Origin: Methylovirgula sp.
GTDB lineage: Bacteria; Pseudomonadota; Alphaproteobacteria; Rhizobiales; Beijerinckiaceae
DNA: 64,000 nucleotides
Assembly (NCBI RefSeq): GCF_037200945.1
Contig: NZ_JBBCGP010000001.1
Coordinates: forward strand, 3,098,501 to 3,162,500
Reading direction: 5' to 3'
Of the stretch, positions 32,639 to 40,042 are shown one piece after another. Within the stretch, counting starts at the first letter, position 1; the number at the start of each line of letters is the position of its first letter. A program made the translations under genes and the position numbers. Below the pieces are notes generated by a model that made no database searches, was not told the origin of the DNA, and worked only from the letters and a program-made list of their open reading frames with translations.

Positions 32639-34828
32639 TCACGACGCTTTCGTGACCCCTTTGGCGCGTCCAGCTTGAATCCGATGCAATGTTGCAACAA
32701 GGAGATCGACATCGTCCTTGGTGTTGTAGAACGCCAGCGACGGGCGCACCGTCGTCTCGAGGCCAAAGCGTCGCAGAATAGGTTGCGCGCAATGGTGCCC
32801 GGCTCGCACCGCGATACCTTCCTGGTTCAGAGCCTTGCCGACATCCTCGCTCCGGCACCCGTCCAGCACGAAGGATAGCACGCTCGCCTTTTCCTTCGCC
32901 GTCCCGATCATGGTGAGGCCCGGAACGCCGAGCATTTTATCGGTCGCATAGACGAGAAGTTCGTGTTCGTACCGGTCGATGATCTCGCGGCCGATGGATT
33001 CGACATAATCGAGCGCAGCGCCGAGCCCGACGGCGTCGGCGATATTGCCGGTGCCGGCTTCGAAACGGCCCGGCGGCGGCTGGTAAATCGTCTTCTCGAA
33101 GGTTACATCGGCGATCATGTTTCCACCGCCCTGCCAGGGCGGCATATGCGCCAGCACATCCGGCTTGCCATACACAACGCCGATGCCGGTGGGCCCGAAG
33201 ACCTTATGGCCGGAAAAGACGAAAAAGTCGCAATCGATGGATTGCACGTCAACCGGCATATGCGAGACCGATTGCGCGCCGTCGACCAGCACGCAAGCGC
33301 CGTAATGATGCGCGATCGCCGTCATCTCCTTGACCGGCACGATCGTTCCGAGCGCGTTGGAGACCTGCGGGATGGCCACGATGCGCGTGCGCGGCCCCAG
33401 AAGCCGCTCATATTCTTCGAGGATCACCTGCCCGGTGCTGTCAACGGGGGCAACGCGAAGCTTTGCGCCGACGGCGGCGCAGAGCTGCTGCCAGGGCACG
33501 ATATTGGCGTGATGCTCAAGCCAGGTGATGACAATCTCATCACCTTCCTTGACGTTGCGGCCGCCCCAGGCCTTGGCGACGAGGTTGATGCCCTCGGTCG
33601 TGCCGCGCACGAAGATGATGTCGCGCTCGGATCCGGCGTTGAGAAAGCGCGCCGACTTCTGCCGGGCGGCCTCATAGGCATCGGTCGCGCGCGCGGCGAG
33701 ATCATGCGCGGCACGATGGATGTTCGAATTCTCATGTTCGTAAAAATATGAGATGCGGTCGATGACCGATTGCGGCTTCTGCGTCGTCGCCGCGTTATCG
33801 AGCCATACGAGCGGCTTGCCGTGAACCTTTTCCTGCAGGATCGGGAAGTCACGTTTGACCGAATAGGCATCGAAGGGCCGCGTCGCGGAGCCGAGATCGA
33901 CGGCCGCCGGCGCGGTGTCGAGTGCAACGATTTCCGGCGAGAAGCTTGCCGGCACAGCGGGCGCCGTAGCGTCGCCTTGCGGCACGGGCTCGCTCGGTAC
34001 GAAGGATTGGGCGGGACCGAGAAAATAGAAAGCCTCGCCCGGGATGTGTGCATCCGGCACGCCGGGGCTGTCCGGCACATGCGGGATATTGAGTGGCGCC
34101 TGCGGCTTTTGCGGAAGGGGAGCGCCCGGCCACCCAAAGATTTGTGGAAGCTCCGGGGTTGCTGGCTTCTCGCGCGGGATAGGTGCGTCGGTCCCCTGCG
34201 GCACATTTGAAGATGCGCTTTGCGCATCAGGCCGCGGGGCGGACGGCGGATCGGGCAATGCCGGTGCAAATGATGTGGTGGGGGCAGCCGGTGCCGCGCC
34301 CAAATTGAGATCGCGCCGCGCGAGCGCATTCTCGTCAAGAAAATACAGCGAATCTTTCGGCGGCGCGTTGAACGGCGACGGCGTCAAATCCTGCGCGCCA
34401 AATGGTGACGCGAGATGTTCCGCCGGCACGAAAGAGGTGAATTCAGCCAGATACGCCAACGGCCCAGCGGCATCGATATCGCCGGGCGCATTCGGCGCAA
34501 AGCCGCCGGCGGTCGAGCCCGGCTGCGGAACGTCAGGCAGACCATGCGGAGCTGCCGGCGTCGCAGGCGCGGAAATGTTGGGCGTCGGGACGATCGACGC
34601 AATCGTTGTCGGTGGCAAATCCGGCGGCCCGAAAGGCAGCGGCGCGGGAATGAACGGCGCCGCACTGGTGACGACGGAAGGCGCCGGCGCCATCGCGGGG
34701 CTTGGCGGCACGAGCGGCATCCCCGGCGAATCCTGCGCCGGCACAGGGCCGCCCGGCTGCGCCTGGAAGAAATAATTGGCAAGCTGCGCGATCACGCTCG
34801 GATCGGGTGCGGATGGTGCCGAAGCCAT
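32639..34828 (-). CDS. SufS-like cysteine desulfurase with encapsulin-targeting N-terminal extension
   Basis: PLP enzyme releasing sulfur from cysteine as a persulfide, 729 residues against about 410 for normal SufS. The catalytic part (about 319-729) has FPILQEKVHGKPLVWLDNAA, the PLP-stacking histidine in WLEHHANIVPW, the Schiff-base lysine near K542 (FSGHKVFGPTG) and the active cysteine near C680 (RAGHHCAQP). Residues 1-318 are Pro/Ala-rich, with short hydrophobic motifs: VIAQLANYFFQ (12-22), SLYFLDENALA (160-170), EAFYFLGP (265-272). Family 2A encapsulin cargo desulfurases carry such a disordered domain, which directs them into the shell. The shell gene lies directly upstream. The ribosome binding site (AAGGT) is weak. 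Confidence 0.92.
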   Translation of the reverse strand: MASAPSAPDPSVIAQLANYFFQAQPGGPVPAQDSPGMPLVPPSPAMAPAPSVVTSAAPFIPAPLPFGPPDLPPTTIASIVPTPNISAPATPAAPHGLPDVPQPGSTAGGFAPNAPGDIDAAGPLAYLAEFTSFVPAEHLASPFGAQDLTPSPFNAPPKDSLYFLDENALARRDLNLGAAPAAPTTSFAPALPDPPSAPRPDAQSASSNVPQGTDAPIPREKPATPELPQIFGWPGAPLPQKPQAPLNIPHVPDSPGVPDAHIPGEAFYFLGPAQSFVPSEPVPQGDATAPAVPASFSPEIVALDTAPAAVDLGSATRPFDAYSVKRDFPILQEKVHGKPLVWLDNAATTQKPQSVIDRISYFYEHENSNIHRAAHDLAARATDAYEAARQKSARFLNAGSERDIIFVRGTTEGINLVAKAWGGRNVKEGDEIVITWLEHHANIVPWQQLCAAVGAKLRVAPVDSTGQVILEEYERLLGPRTRIVAIPQVSNALGTIVPVKEMTAIAHHYGACVLVDGAQSVSHMPVDVQSIDCDFFVFSGHKVFGPTGIGVVYGKPDVLAHMPPWQGGGNMIADVTFEKTIYQPPPGRFEAGTGNIADAVGLGAALDYVESIGREIIDRYEHELLVYATDKMLGVPGLTMIGTAKEKASVLSFVLDGCRSEDVGKALNQEGIAVRAGHHCAQPILRRFGLETTVRPSLAFYNTKDDVDLLVATLHRIQAGRAKGVTKAS

Positions 34829-34886
34829 GGTCTACCTTGCTAATTCGTTCCGGCGGCGGAAGCGCGGCCGGATCCTCGGCGTGATA

Positions 34887-34935
34887 GAGCAGGATGCGAA
34901 AAAGTGGATGCCGGTTTTTCGCGAAAATCCCGCTC
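34887..34935. repeat. dispersed palindromic repeat, copy 3
   Basis: GAGCAGGATGCGAAAAAGTG up to AATCCCGCTC, highly similar to 1568-1617. It lies in the leader of the cargo gene, between encapsulin and desulfurase, where it would form a hairpin in the shared transcript. Confidence 0.75.
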
Positions 34936-35011
34936 CAAATTATTCAGAGTCGATCGCGCTCTACGAATTTGGATCATTCAAGTCAGGCTCGCCCGGCTTG
35001 AACTTTAAAAT

Positions 35012-35039
35012 GTCCAACTCAGGCAAGCCCGAGTTGGAC
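35012..35039. repeat. hairpin between shell and cargo genes
   Basis: GTCCAACTC and GAGTTGGAC form a perfect 9-bp stem around AGGCAAGCCC, 32 bases after the encapsulin stop on the minus strand. No long T run follows, so partial termination or transcript stabilisation is possible. Confidence 0.6.
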
Positions 35040-35070
35040 TGGTCCAAACTCACCGCGATCCAATATCCGT

Positions 35071-36027
35071 TCAGACGTAAGTGAACGGATATTGATGATA
35101 TTTGCCGACTTCAACGCCTTCGAGCACGCCAAGCGCATCATGCGTCAGCACGGCGGCCGAGCAATAAAGCGAGATCAGATATGAGGCGACCGCTTTGCGG
35201 TTGATGCCCATGAAGCGTACCGAAAGGCTTGGCGCGACCTCGCCTGGAATGCCGGGCTGGAACAGGCCGACGACACCCTGCTTCTTTTCGCCGGTGCGCA
35301 GCAGGAGAATGTTCGTCTTGCCGGCGTCGTCGATGTAGAGCTTGTCGCTCGGGATCAGCGGCAGGCCGCGCCAAGTGATAAAGGGCGAACCGAAAAGCGT
35401 CACTGTTGGCGGCGGCACACCGCGTCGTGTGCATTCACGGCCGAAGGCGGCGATGGCGCGCGGATGCGCGAGGAAGAAGGCCGGCTCCTTCCAGACCTTG
35501 GTGATGAGTTCGTCGAGATCGTCCGGCGTCGGCGCCCCGCCCCGTGTCATCACCCGCATAGAGGGGTGCGCGTTGGTCAGGAGCCCGTATTCCGGATTGT
35601 TGATGAGTTCGGCTTCCTGCCGCTCCTTCACCTTTTCAACGAGGAGCCGGACCTGCTCCTGAATCTGGTCGTAGGGATGGCTGTAGAGGTCGGAAACCCG
35701 GGTCTGCACGTCGAGGACGGTGGACACCGCGTTGAGCGAATATTCGCGCGGATTGGCCTCGTAATCGACGAAGGTCAGCGGCAGATCCGAATCGACGTCG
35801 CGGCGCGGGCTGCAGGCGACATCGGCGTCTTCGAGCGTGTCGGCTTCGCGTACGCGGTTCAGCCGATAGATACCGGCTTCGACCGGTGTCCAGGGTAAGA
35901 ACGAAACGAGCCAGCGCGGGGTGATGCCCGACCATTGCGCCCGTGTTTTGGTGGCGTTGGCAAGCTGCCTCGCAGCGGCCTCGCTTAATGTGCGGCGGAT
36001 ATGCGGTTCTTCGATTTCGTCGGGCAT
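35071..36027 (-). CDS. family 2A encapsulin shell protein (SrpI-like)
   Basis: Shell protein of a protein nanocompartment with the HK97 phage-capsid fold, 318 residues. The N-terminus LSEAAARQLANATKTRAQWS followed by ITPRWLVSFLPWTPVEAGIYRLNRV is the hallmark of SrpI-type family 2A encapsulins. Later segments VDYEANPREYSLNAVSTVLD, HPSMRVMTRGGAPTPDDLDELI and the C-terminal FMGINRKAVASYLISLYCSAAVL fit the same family. Known members assemble into roughly 25-nm shells and enclose a cysteine desulfurase, which is the next gene here. The start is clear: AGGAGG lies 7 bases before the ATG, far stronger than the cargo site. Confidence 0.93.
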   Translation of the reverse strand: MPDEIEEPHIRRTLSEAAARQLANATKTRAQWSGITPRWLVSFLPWTPVEAGIYRLNRVREADTLEDADVACSPRRDVDSDLPLTFVDYEANPREYSLNAVSTVLDVQTRVSDLYSHPYDQIQEQVRLLVEKVKERQEAELINNPEYGLLTNAHPSMRVMTRGGAPTPDDLDELITKVWKEPAFFLAHPRAIAAFGRECTRRGVPPPTVTLFGSPFITWRGLPLIPSDKLYIDDAGKTNILLLRTGEKKQGVVGLFQPGIPGEVAPSLSVRFMGINRKAVASYLISLYCSAAVLTHDALGVLEGVEVGKYHQYPFTYV

Positions 36028-36083
36028 CCAATGGCCTCCTGCACAACCGTTGCCGTGAATTTCTGAAAATATTTATCCAAATT

Positions 36084-36102
36084 CGTAGAAGATCATTCTA
36101 CG
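36084..36102. promoter_or_regulatory. dyad operator candidate 1
   Basis: CGTAGAA-GATCA-TTCTACG is a perfect 7-bp dyad lying 57-75 bases upstream of the encapsulin start. Its core TAGAA-N5-TTCTA recurs at 36207-36221. Confidence 0.55.
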
Positions 36103-36206
36103 GATTCACGCGCGAATTCTTCCGCGGCAACGCTCTATTACAATCGTGATCGGACCGGTGCAAGCCGTTGTTTCACAATTAGTTTTTCTATGTTCGTTGT
36201 GCACTT

Positions 36207-36221
36207 TAGAATAACATTCTA
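36207..36221. promoter_or_regulatory. dyad operator candidate 2
   Basis: TAGAA-TAACA-TTCTA has the same core and spacing as the site at 36086-36100, 121 bases away. Both lie between the encapsulin gene and the divergent sulfur operon, so one regulator could act on both. Each half-site TAGAAT also resembles a -10 hexamer. Confidence 0.55.
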
Positions 36222-36286
36222 CGAAATCAACGCTTGGCACGAACTTCGTTCAAATCCGTGCTTCAGGGCTTAAGCCGGATTGTTAG

Positions 36287-36314
36287 TTGACAATTTATGT
36301 AGACTATACATGAT
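36287..36314 (+). promoter_or_regulatory. promoter of the sulfur assimilation operon with overlapping dyad
   Basis: TTGACA and CATGAT are 16 bases apart. The dyad ATGTA-GACTA-TACAT (36297-36311) covers the spacer and the -10 element, a position suited to repression. The +1 would be near 36320, giving a leader of about 170 bases. Confidence 0.5.
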
Positions 36315-36441
36315 GAGTGTAGGAATTCTTTTGTCCCTGCGAATCAACGTGAATTGGGATGCGCCTTTTGAAACCCCCGATGCGAAACGCGTCTTGTTGT
36401 GTCTCAGCCCGGTAAATCCGGAACCTGAAACGCAATCACAT

Positions 36442-36461
36442 GAAAAAGCCGGTGCTTTTTC
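36442..36461 (+). other. leader hairpin of the sulfur operon
   Basis: GAAAAAGC and GCTTTTTC form a perfect 8-bp stem with loop CGGT, 28 bases before the first gene. Its T-rich 3' arm resembles an attenuator. No SAM-II type riboswitch core was recognised in the leader. Confidence 0.45.
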
Positions 36462-36489
36462 GCCGGAGGATCGAAGGGTTCGAAAGAAA

Positions 36490-36714
36490 ATGTCAGACGC
36501 TTATGTTGTCGAAGTGGGCGGCCAGACCGCGGGGATCGTGGTTCGCGACAGTAAGGCCGAAACCTTCAGCTTTTTCGCCGCGACGCGGCGTTTCCACCCT
36601 CTGGAGGGGTTGGAATTTGCCGAGCCCTATGCGGCGGAGCGCGCAGCGCGCCAATTGGTCGCCAACTTCGGCGTATTACCACGGGTGTCGGGCGCCCCAA
36701 TTCTCGACCGATAA
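36490..36714 (+). CDS. small protein of unknown function heading the sulfur operon
   Basis: A 74-residue protein (MSDAYVVEVGGQTAGIVVRD) with a small beta-rich start and a helical segment (AAERAARQLVANFG). No signal peptide, cysteine or metal motif. It lies 12 bases before the sulfhydrylase gene, so it is co-transcribed and probably co-regulated. The frame is open upstream to 36310, giving a possible 135-residue form, but that part covers the leader hairpin and promoter dyad and has no ribosome binding site. I do not recognise the family. Confidence 0.6.
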   Translation: MSDAYVVEVGGQTAGIVVRDSKAETFSFFAATRRFHPLEGLEFAEPYAAERAARQLVANFGVLPRVSGAPILDR

Positions 36715-36726
36715 TCGGAGCTTCTA

Positions 36727-38043
36727 ATGCCAGACGACGTCTTCAAACCTGAGACCTTGGCATTGCATGGAGGCTGGCGGGCCGACCCGACCACAGGGTC
36801 GGTCGCCGTCCCGATCCACCAAACTTCGTCATATCTGTTCCACGATACCGAGCACGCCGAAAACCTGTTCGGCTTGCAGGAATTGGGTTTCATCTACACG
36901 CGTATCGGCAACCCGACCAACGACGTATTGGAGAAGCGCGTCGCGGCGTTGGAAGGCGGCGCCGCAGCGCTCGCCGTCGCCTCCGGCCAGGCGGCCTCCG
37001 CCTATGCGCTGCAAAATATAGCGTCGGCCGGCGACAATGTCGTCTCGGCGACAGACCTCTACGGAGGCACCTGGAATCTTTTCGCCAATACGCTCAAGTC
37101 GCAGGGAATCGAAGTTCGCTTCGTCGATCCCTCAGACCCGGAAAACTTCCGCCGCGCCTCCGACGAGCGCACGCGCGCCTATTATCTTGAGACCTTGCCC
37201 AATCCGAAGCTCGTCGTGCCGCCAATTGCCGAGATCGCCGCGATCGGCCGCGAACAAGGCATTCCGCTCGTCGTCGATAACACCGCAACGCCGCTTATCG
37301 CGCGGCCTTTGCAGCATGGCGCAGCGATCGTCGTTTATTCCGCAACGAAATATCTTGGCGGCCATGGCAATTCGATCGGCGGCATCATTGTCGATGGCGG
37401 CAATTTCGACTGGCAGAAACATCCGCAACGCCAGCCTGCCCTCAACACGCCGGACCCAAGTTATCACGGTACGATCTGGACGCAGGCCGCGAAGCCAATC
37501 GGTCCCATCGCCTATATCTTGCGCGCGCGGACGGTTCTGTTACGCGACCTCGGCGCCGCGCTCTCGCCGTTCAATGCATTCCTCATCCTGCAAGGCATTG
37601 AATCCTTGCCTCTGCGCATTGAGCGGCATGTCGAGAACGCCGGCAAAGTCGTCGAATATCTGCGGCAGCGGCCGGAGGTTGCGCGCGTCATTCATCCTTC
37701 CCAGCAGACGGGTGCCGAGCGCGCCCGGGCCGACAAATATCTGAACGGCCAATATGGCGGCCTCGTCGGTTTTGAATTGGCAGGTGGCCGCGCGGCTGGG
37801 CGGCGCTTTATCGATGGGCTCGAATTATTTTATCACGTCGCCAATATTGGCGATTCCCGTAGTCTCGCTATTCATCCGGCGACGACGACCCACTCGCAAT
37901 TGTCGGCCGAAGATCGGCTTGCCACGGGTGTCTCGGACGATTATGTCCGGCTGTCGGTCGGCCTTGAGCATATCGACGATATTGTCGCCGATCTCGATCG
38001 TGGTTTTGCCGCCGCCCGCATATTTGCGCAGGCTGCCGAATGA
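36727..38043 (+). CDS. metY: O-acetylhomoserine sulfhydrylase
   Basis: PLP enzyme of the Cys/Met metabolism family making homocysteine from O-acetylhomoserine and sulfide, 438 residues. ETLALHGGWRADPTTGSVAV at the start and the lysine loop YSATKYLGGHGNSIGG are typical of MetY, which is longer than cystathionine enzymes by an insertion. Alternative substrates (O-succinylhomoserine, O-acetylserine) cannot be excluded. Its stop overlaps the next gene by four bases, coupling it to the serine acetyltransferase. Confidence 0.93.
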   Translation: MPDDVFKPETLALHGGWRADPTTGSVAVPIHQTSSYLFHDTEHAENLFGLQELGFIYTRIGNPTNDVLEKRVAALEGGAAALAVASGQAASAYALQNIASAGDNVVSATDLYGGTWNLFANTLKSQGIEVRFVDPSDPENFRRASDERTRAYYLETLPNPKLVVPPIAEIAAIGREQGIPLVVDNTATPLIARPLQHGAAIVVYSATKYLGGHGNSIGGIIVDGGNFDWQKHPQRQPALNTPDPSYHGTIWTQAAKPIGPIAYILRARTVLLRDLGAALSPFNAFLILQGIESLPLRIERHVENAGKVVEYLRQRPEVARVIHPSQQTGAERARADKYLNGQYGGLVGFELAGGRAAGRRFIDGLELFYHVANIGDSRSLAIHPATTTHSQLSAEDRLATGVSDDYVRLSVGLEHIDDIVADLDRGFAAARIFAQAAE

Positions 38044-38969
38044 GTGAGCGCGAAGGAATTTTGTCTTCGTTATTATCGGTGAGCGGGATTTCGCCTATGG
38101 CCTCGGAAAAAGCGCGCGTGACGCTCGTCTCGTCTTCACCGACGCCGTTGCGGCAAGTTTTTTCGGACGACAATCTTTGGGAACGCCTTCGCCAGGAGGC
38201 CGCCGAAGTCCTCACGCGCGAGCCAATCCTCGCGACATTGATCCTCACCACAATCATCAATCGCGACACGTTCGAAGAGGCCGTCATTCACCGCGTCGCG
38301 TTGCGGCTTGCGAATAGCACGGTCTCGACTGATCTGATCGTCGATGCGTTCACGGCGGCGCTGCGCAGCGATCCGGAGATCGGCAAGGCTTTTCGCGCCG
38401 ACATCGCGGCGGTTGTGGATCGCGATCCTGCAACCGCGCGCCTGCTTGAGCCCCTGCTCTATTACAAAGGTTTCCATGCGATCCAGACCCACAGGCTGGC
38501 GCATTATCTGTGGAACGCCAACCAACGCGATCTCGCCTTCTATCTGCAAAGCCGCTCGTCTGAGTTGTTTCAGACCGACATTCACCCGGCGGCCCATTTC
38601 GGCAATGGCATCTTTCTCGATCATGCAACGGGTTTCGTCGTCGGCGAAACGACGGTCATCGAGGACAATGTCTCGATCCTGCAGAACGTGACGCTCGGCG
38701 GCACCGGGAAGGAACATGGCGACCGCCATCCCAAGATCAAACGCGGCACGATGATCGGTGCCGGCGCTAAAATTCTCGGCAACATCGACATCGGTCCCTG
38801 CGCGCGCGTCGCAGCCGGCTCTGTCGTGCTGAACCCGGTTCCCGCAAATTCGACCGTTGCGGGGGTGCCGGCAAAGCTCGTCGGTACAGCGGGCTGCCCT
38901 GAGCCGGCGCGCGACATGGATCAGATCCTGAGCAAGCTCGCCTACGATTCCTTCAGTTATTCGATCTAA
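38040..38969 (+). CDS. cysE: serine O-acetyltransferase
   Basis: Acetylates serine to O-acetylserine, the acceptor for sulfide in cysteine synthesis. The 309-residue protein has the helical N-terminal domain (LWERLRQEAAEVLTREPILA) and the left-handed beta-helix with IHPAAHFGNGIFLDHATGFV, GETTVIEDNVSILQNVTLGG and the catalytic-loop-like KEHGDRHPKI. The C-terminal tail, where cysteine feedback acts in E. coli, is present and ends with Ile. An extra 25 residues precede the usual start; a later ATG at 38097 is possible, but the ATGA overlap favours 38040. Confidence 0.93.
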   Translation: MSEREGILSSLLSVSGISPMASEKARVTLVSSSPTPLRQVFSDDNLWERLRQEAAEVLTREPILATLILTTIINRDTFEEAVIHRVALRLANSTVSTDLIVDAFTAALRSDPEIGKAFRADIAAVVDRDPATARLLEPLLYYKGFHAIQTHRLAHYLWNANQRDLAFYLQSRSSELFQTDIHPAAHFGNGIFLDHATGFVVGETTVIEDNVSILQNVTLGGTGKEHGDRHPKIKRGTMIGAGAKILGNIDIGPCARVAAGSVVLNPVPANSTVAGVPAKLVGTAGCPEPARDMDQILSKLAYDSFSYSI

Positions 38970-39042
38970 TATCCCCATTCAACATTACTTGAAGTCGTAA
39001 TGAAGTCCGTGCCAAATGTGCGCGGGCTAATGGTGAGGTGTT

Positions 39043-39534
39043 ATGTTTTCAGCGTCATTGCGGGAACGCGCGGCGGCAGTCATCGCGCTCTATGAAGAGC
39101 GCGGACTGACGTTGGTGACGGCTGAATCGTGTACCGGCGGCCTGATTGCAGGCCTGATGACCGAGACACCCGGATCCTCCAAAGTCTTCGAGCGCGGCTT
39201 CATCACCTATTCTGATCGCTCCAAGGAGGAATCTCTCGGCGTCGCCCCCGACCTCATCGATCAATTTGGTGCGGTGAGCGCCGAAGTGGCTTCGGCGATG
39301 GCGGAAGGCGCCCTGGAGCATTCCGCGGCGACAGTTGCAATCTCGGTGACGGGCATTGCGGGCCCCGGTGGCGGCACCGCGACAAAACCCATCGGCCTTG
39401 TCTATTTCGGCTACGGTCGCGCCGGGCAGATCGCGATATTGAAAAAGAAGTTTGGCGATATCGGCCGCAGCGAGGTGCGCCTCGCCTCTATCGAGACTGC
39501 GCTTGATCTTCTGTTTAACGCGTCGTCGTTCTAA
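39043..39534 (+). CDS. CinA-family protein, C-terminal-domain type (NMN amidase)
   Basis: A 163-residue stand-alone CinA C-terminal domain, in characterised members a nicotinamide mononucleotide deamidase (PncC) of NAD recycling. LTLVTAESCTGGLIAGLMTE and ISVTGIAGPGGGTATKPIGLVYFG are the conserved segments. The N-terminal molybdopterin-like domain of full-length CinA is absent, as usual in Rhizobiales. It converges with the Coq10/RatA gene, overlapping it by four bases. Confidence 0.9.
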   Translation: MFSASLRERAAAVIALYEERGLTLVTAESCTGGLIAGLMTETPGSSKVFERGFITYSDRSKEESLGVAPDLIDQFGAVSAEVASAMAEGALEHSAATVAISVTGIAGPGGGTATKPIGLVYFGYGRAGQIAILKKKFGDIGRSEVRLASIETALDLLFNASSF

Positions 39535-39986
39535 GGGCGCCTATAGACAAGATCGGCGCGACTTTCGAACGCCTCGGCGAATTTCCGGAACGCGGTCTCA
39601 AACATGCCGCCGACGAGCATCGCGAGCGTCCGGCTTTTGAATTCATAAGAAATATCGAATTCGACTTTGGACGAGCGCTCGCCTTGCGGCACGAAATGCC
39701 AGAGGTTTTCGAGTTGGCGAAATGGCCCATCGATATATTCGACGAGAATTTCAAGCTTCTCCGGATCGCAGGTGACGCGGCTCGTAAACCGCTCGCGGAT
39801 CGCCTTGTAGCCGACTTCCATTTCAGCCACGAGCAAACTGCGCCCATCGGGCAACGTCTCGCGGCGCTGAACTTTAAGTGAGCGGCAGAGCGGCAGGAAT
39901 TTCGGATAGGATTCGACATCCGCAACAAGGTCGAACATCGCCTTGGCGGAATGAGGAACGATCCGGCTGGTCCGAAAACTGGGCAT
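39531..39986 (-). CDS. RatA/Coq10-like START-domain protein
   Basis: A 151-residue protein of the polyketide cyclase/START group. The N-terminus RIVPHSAKAMFDLVADVESYPKFLP is shared by bacterial RatA and mitochondrial Coq10, which binds ubiquinone. In alphaproteobacteria the Coq10-type role in ubiquinone handling is the more likely one; the ribosome anti-association role of E. coli RatA is the alternative. It follows lipA on the same strand. Confidence 0.88.
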   Translation of the reverse strand: MPSFRTSRIVPHSAKAMFDLVADVESYPKFLPLCRSLKVQRRETLPDGRSLLVAEMEVGYKAIRERFTSRVTCDPEKLEILVEYIDGPFRQLENLWHFVPQGERSSKVEFDISYEFKSRTLAMLVGGMFETAFRKFAEAFESRADLVYRRP

Positions 39987-40042
39987 CTTTTCGTGATAAT
40001 TTTAGTTGATGAACGCGGTCGCAATGCAATGCCGCACGCGGA

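Noticed and set aside
32963..33751. Plus-strand open frame of 262 codons within the desulfurase gene
   Set aside because: Antisense shadow of a strongly conserved enzyme region; no start signal or family match.
32639..34828. Desulfurase N-terminal extension as a misread upstream frame
   Set aside because: The extension stays in frame for over 300 codons, starts at an ATG, has spaced hydrophobic motifs and fits the known cargo layout next to a shell gene.
36240..36489. SAM-II or other methionine riboswitch before the metY operon
   Set aside because: Such riboswitches often precede metY in alphaproteobacteria, but the conserved core could not be found by eye. Only a simple hairpin is present.
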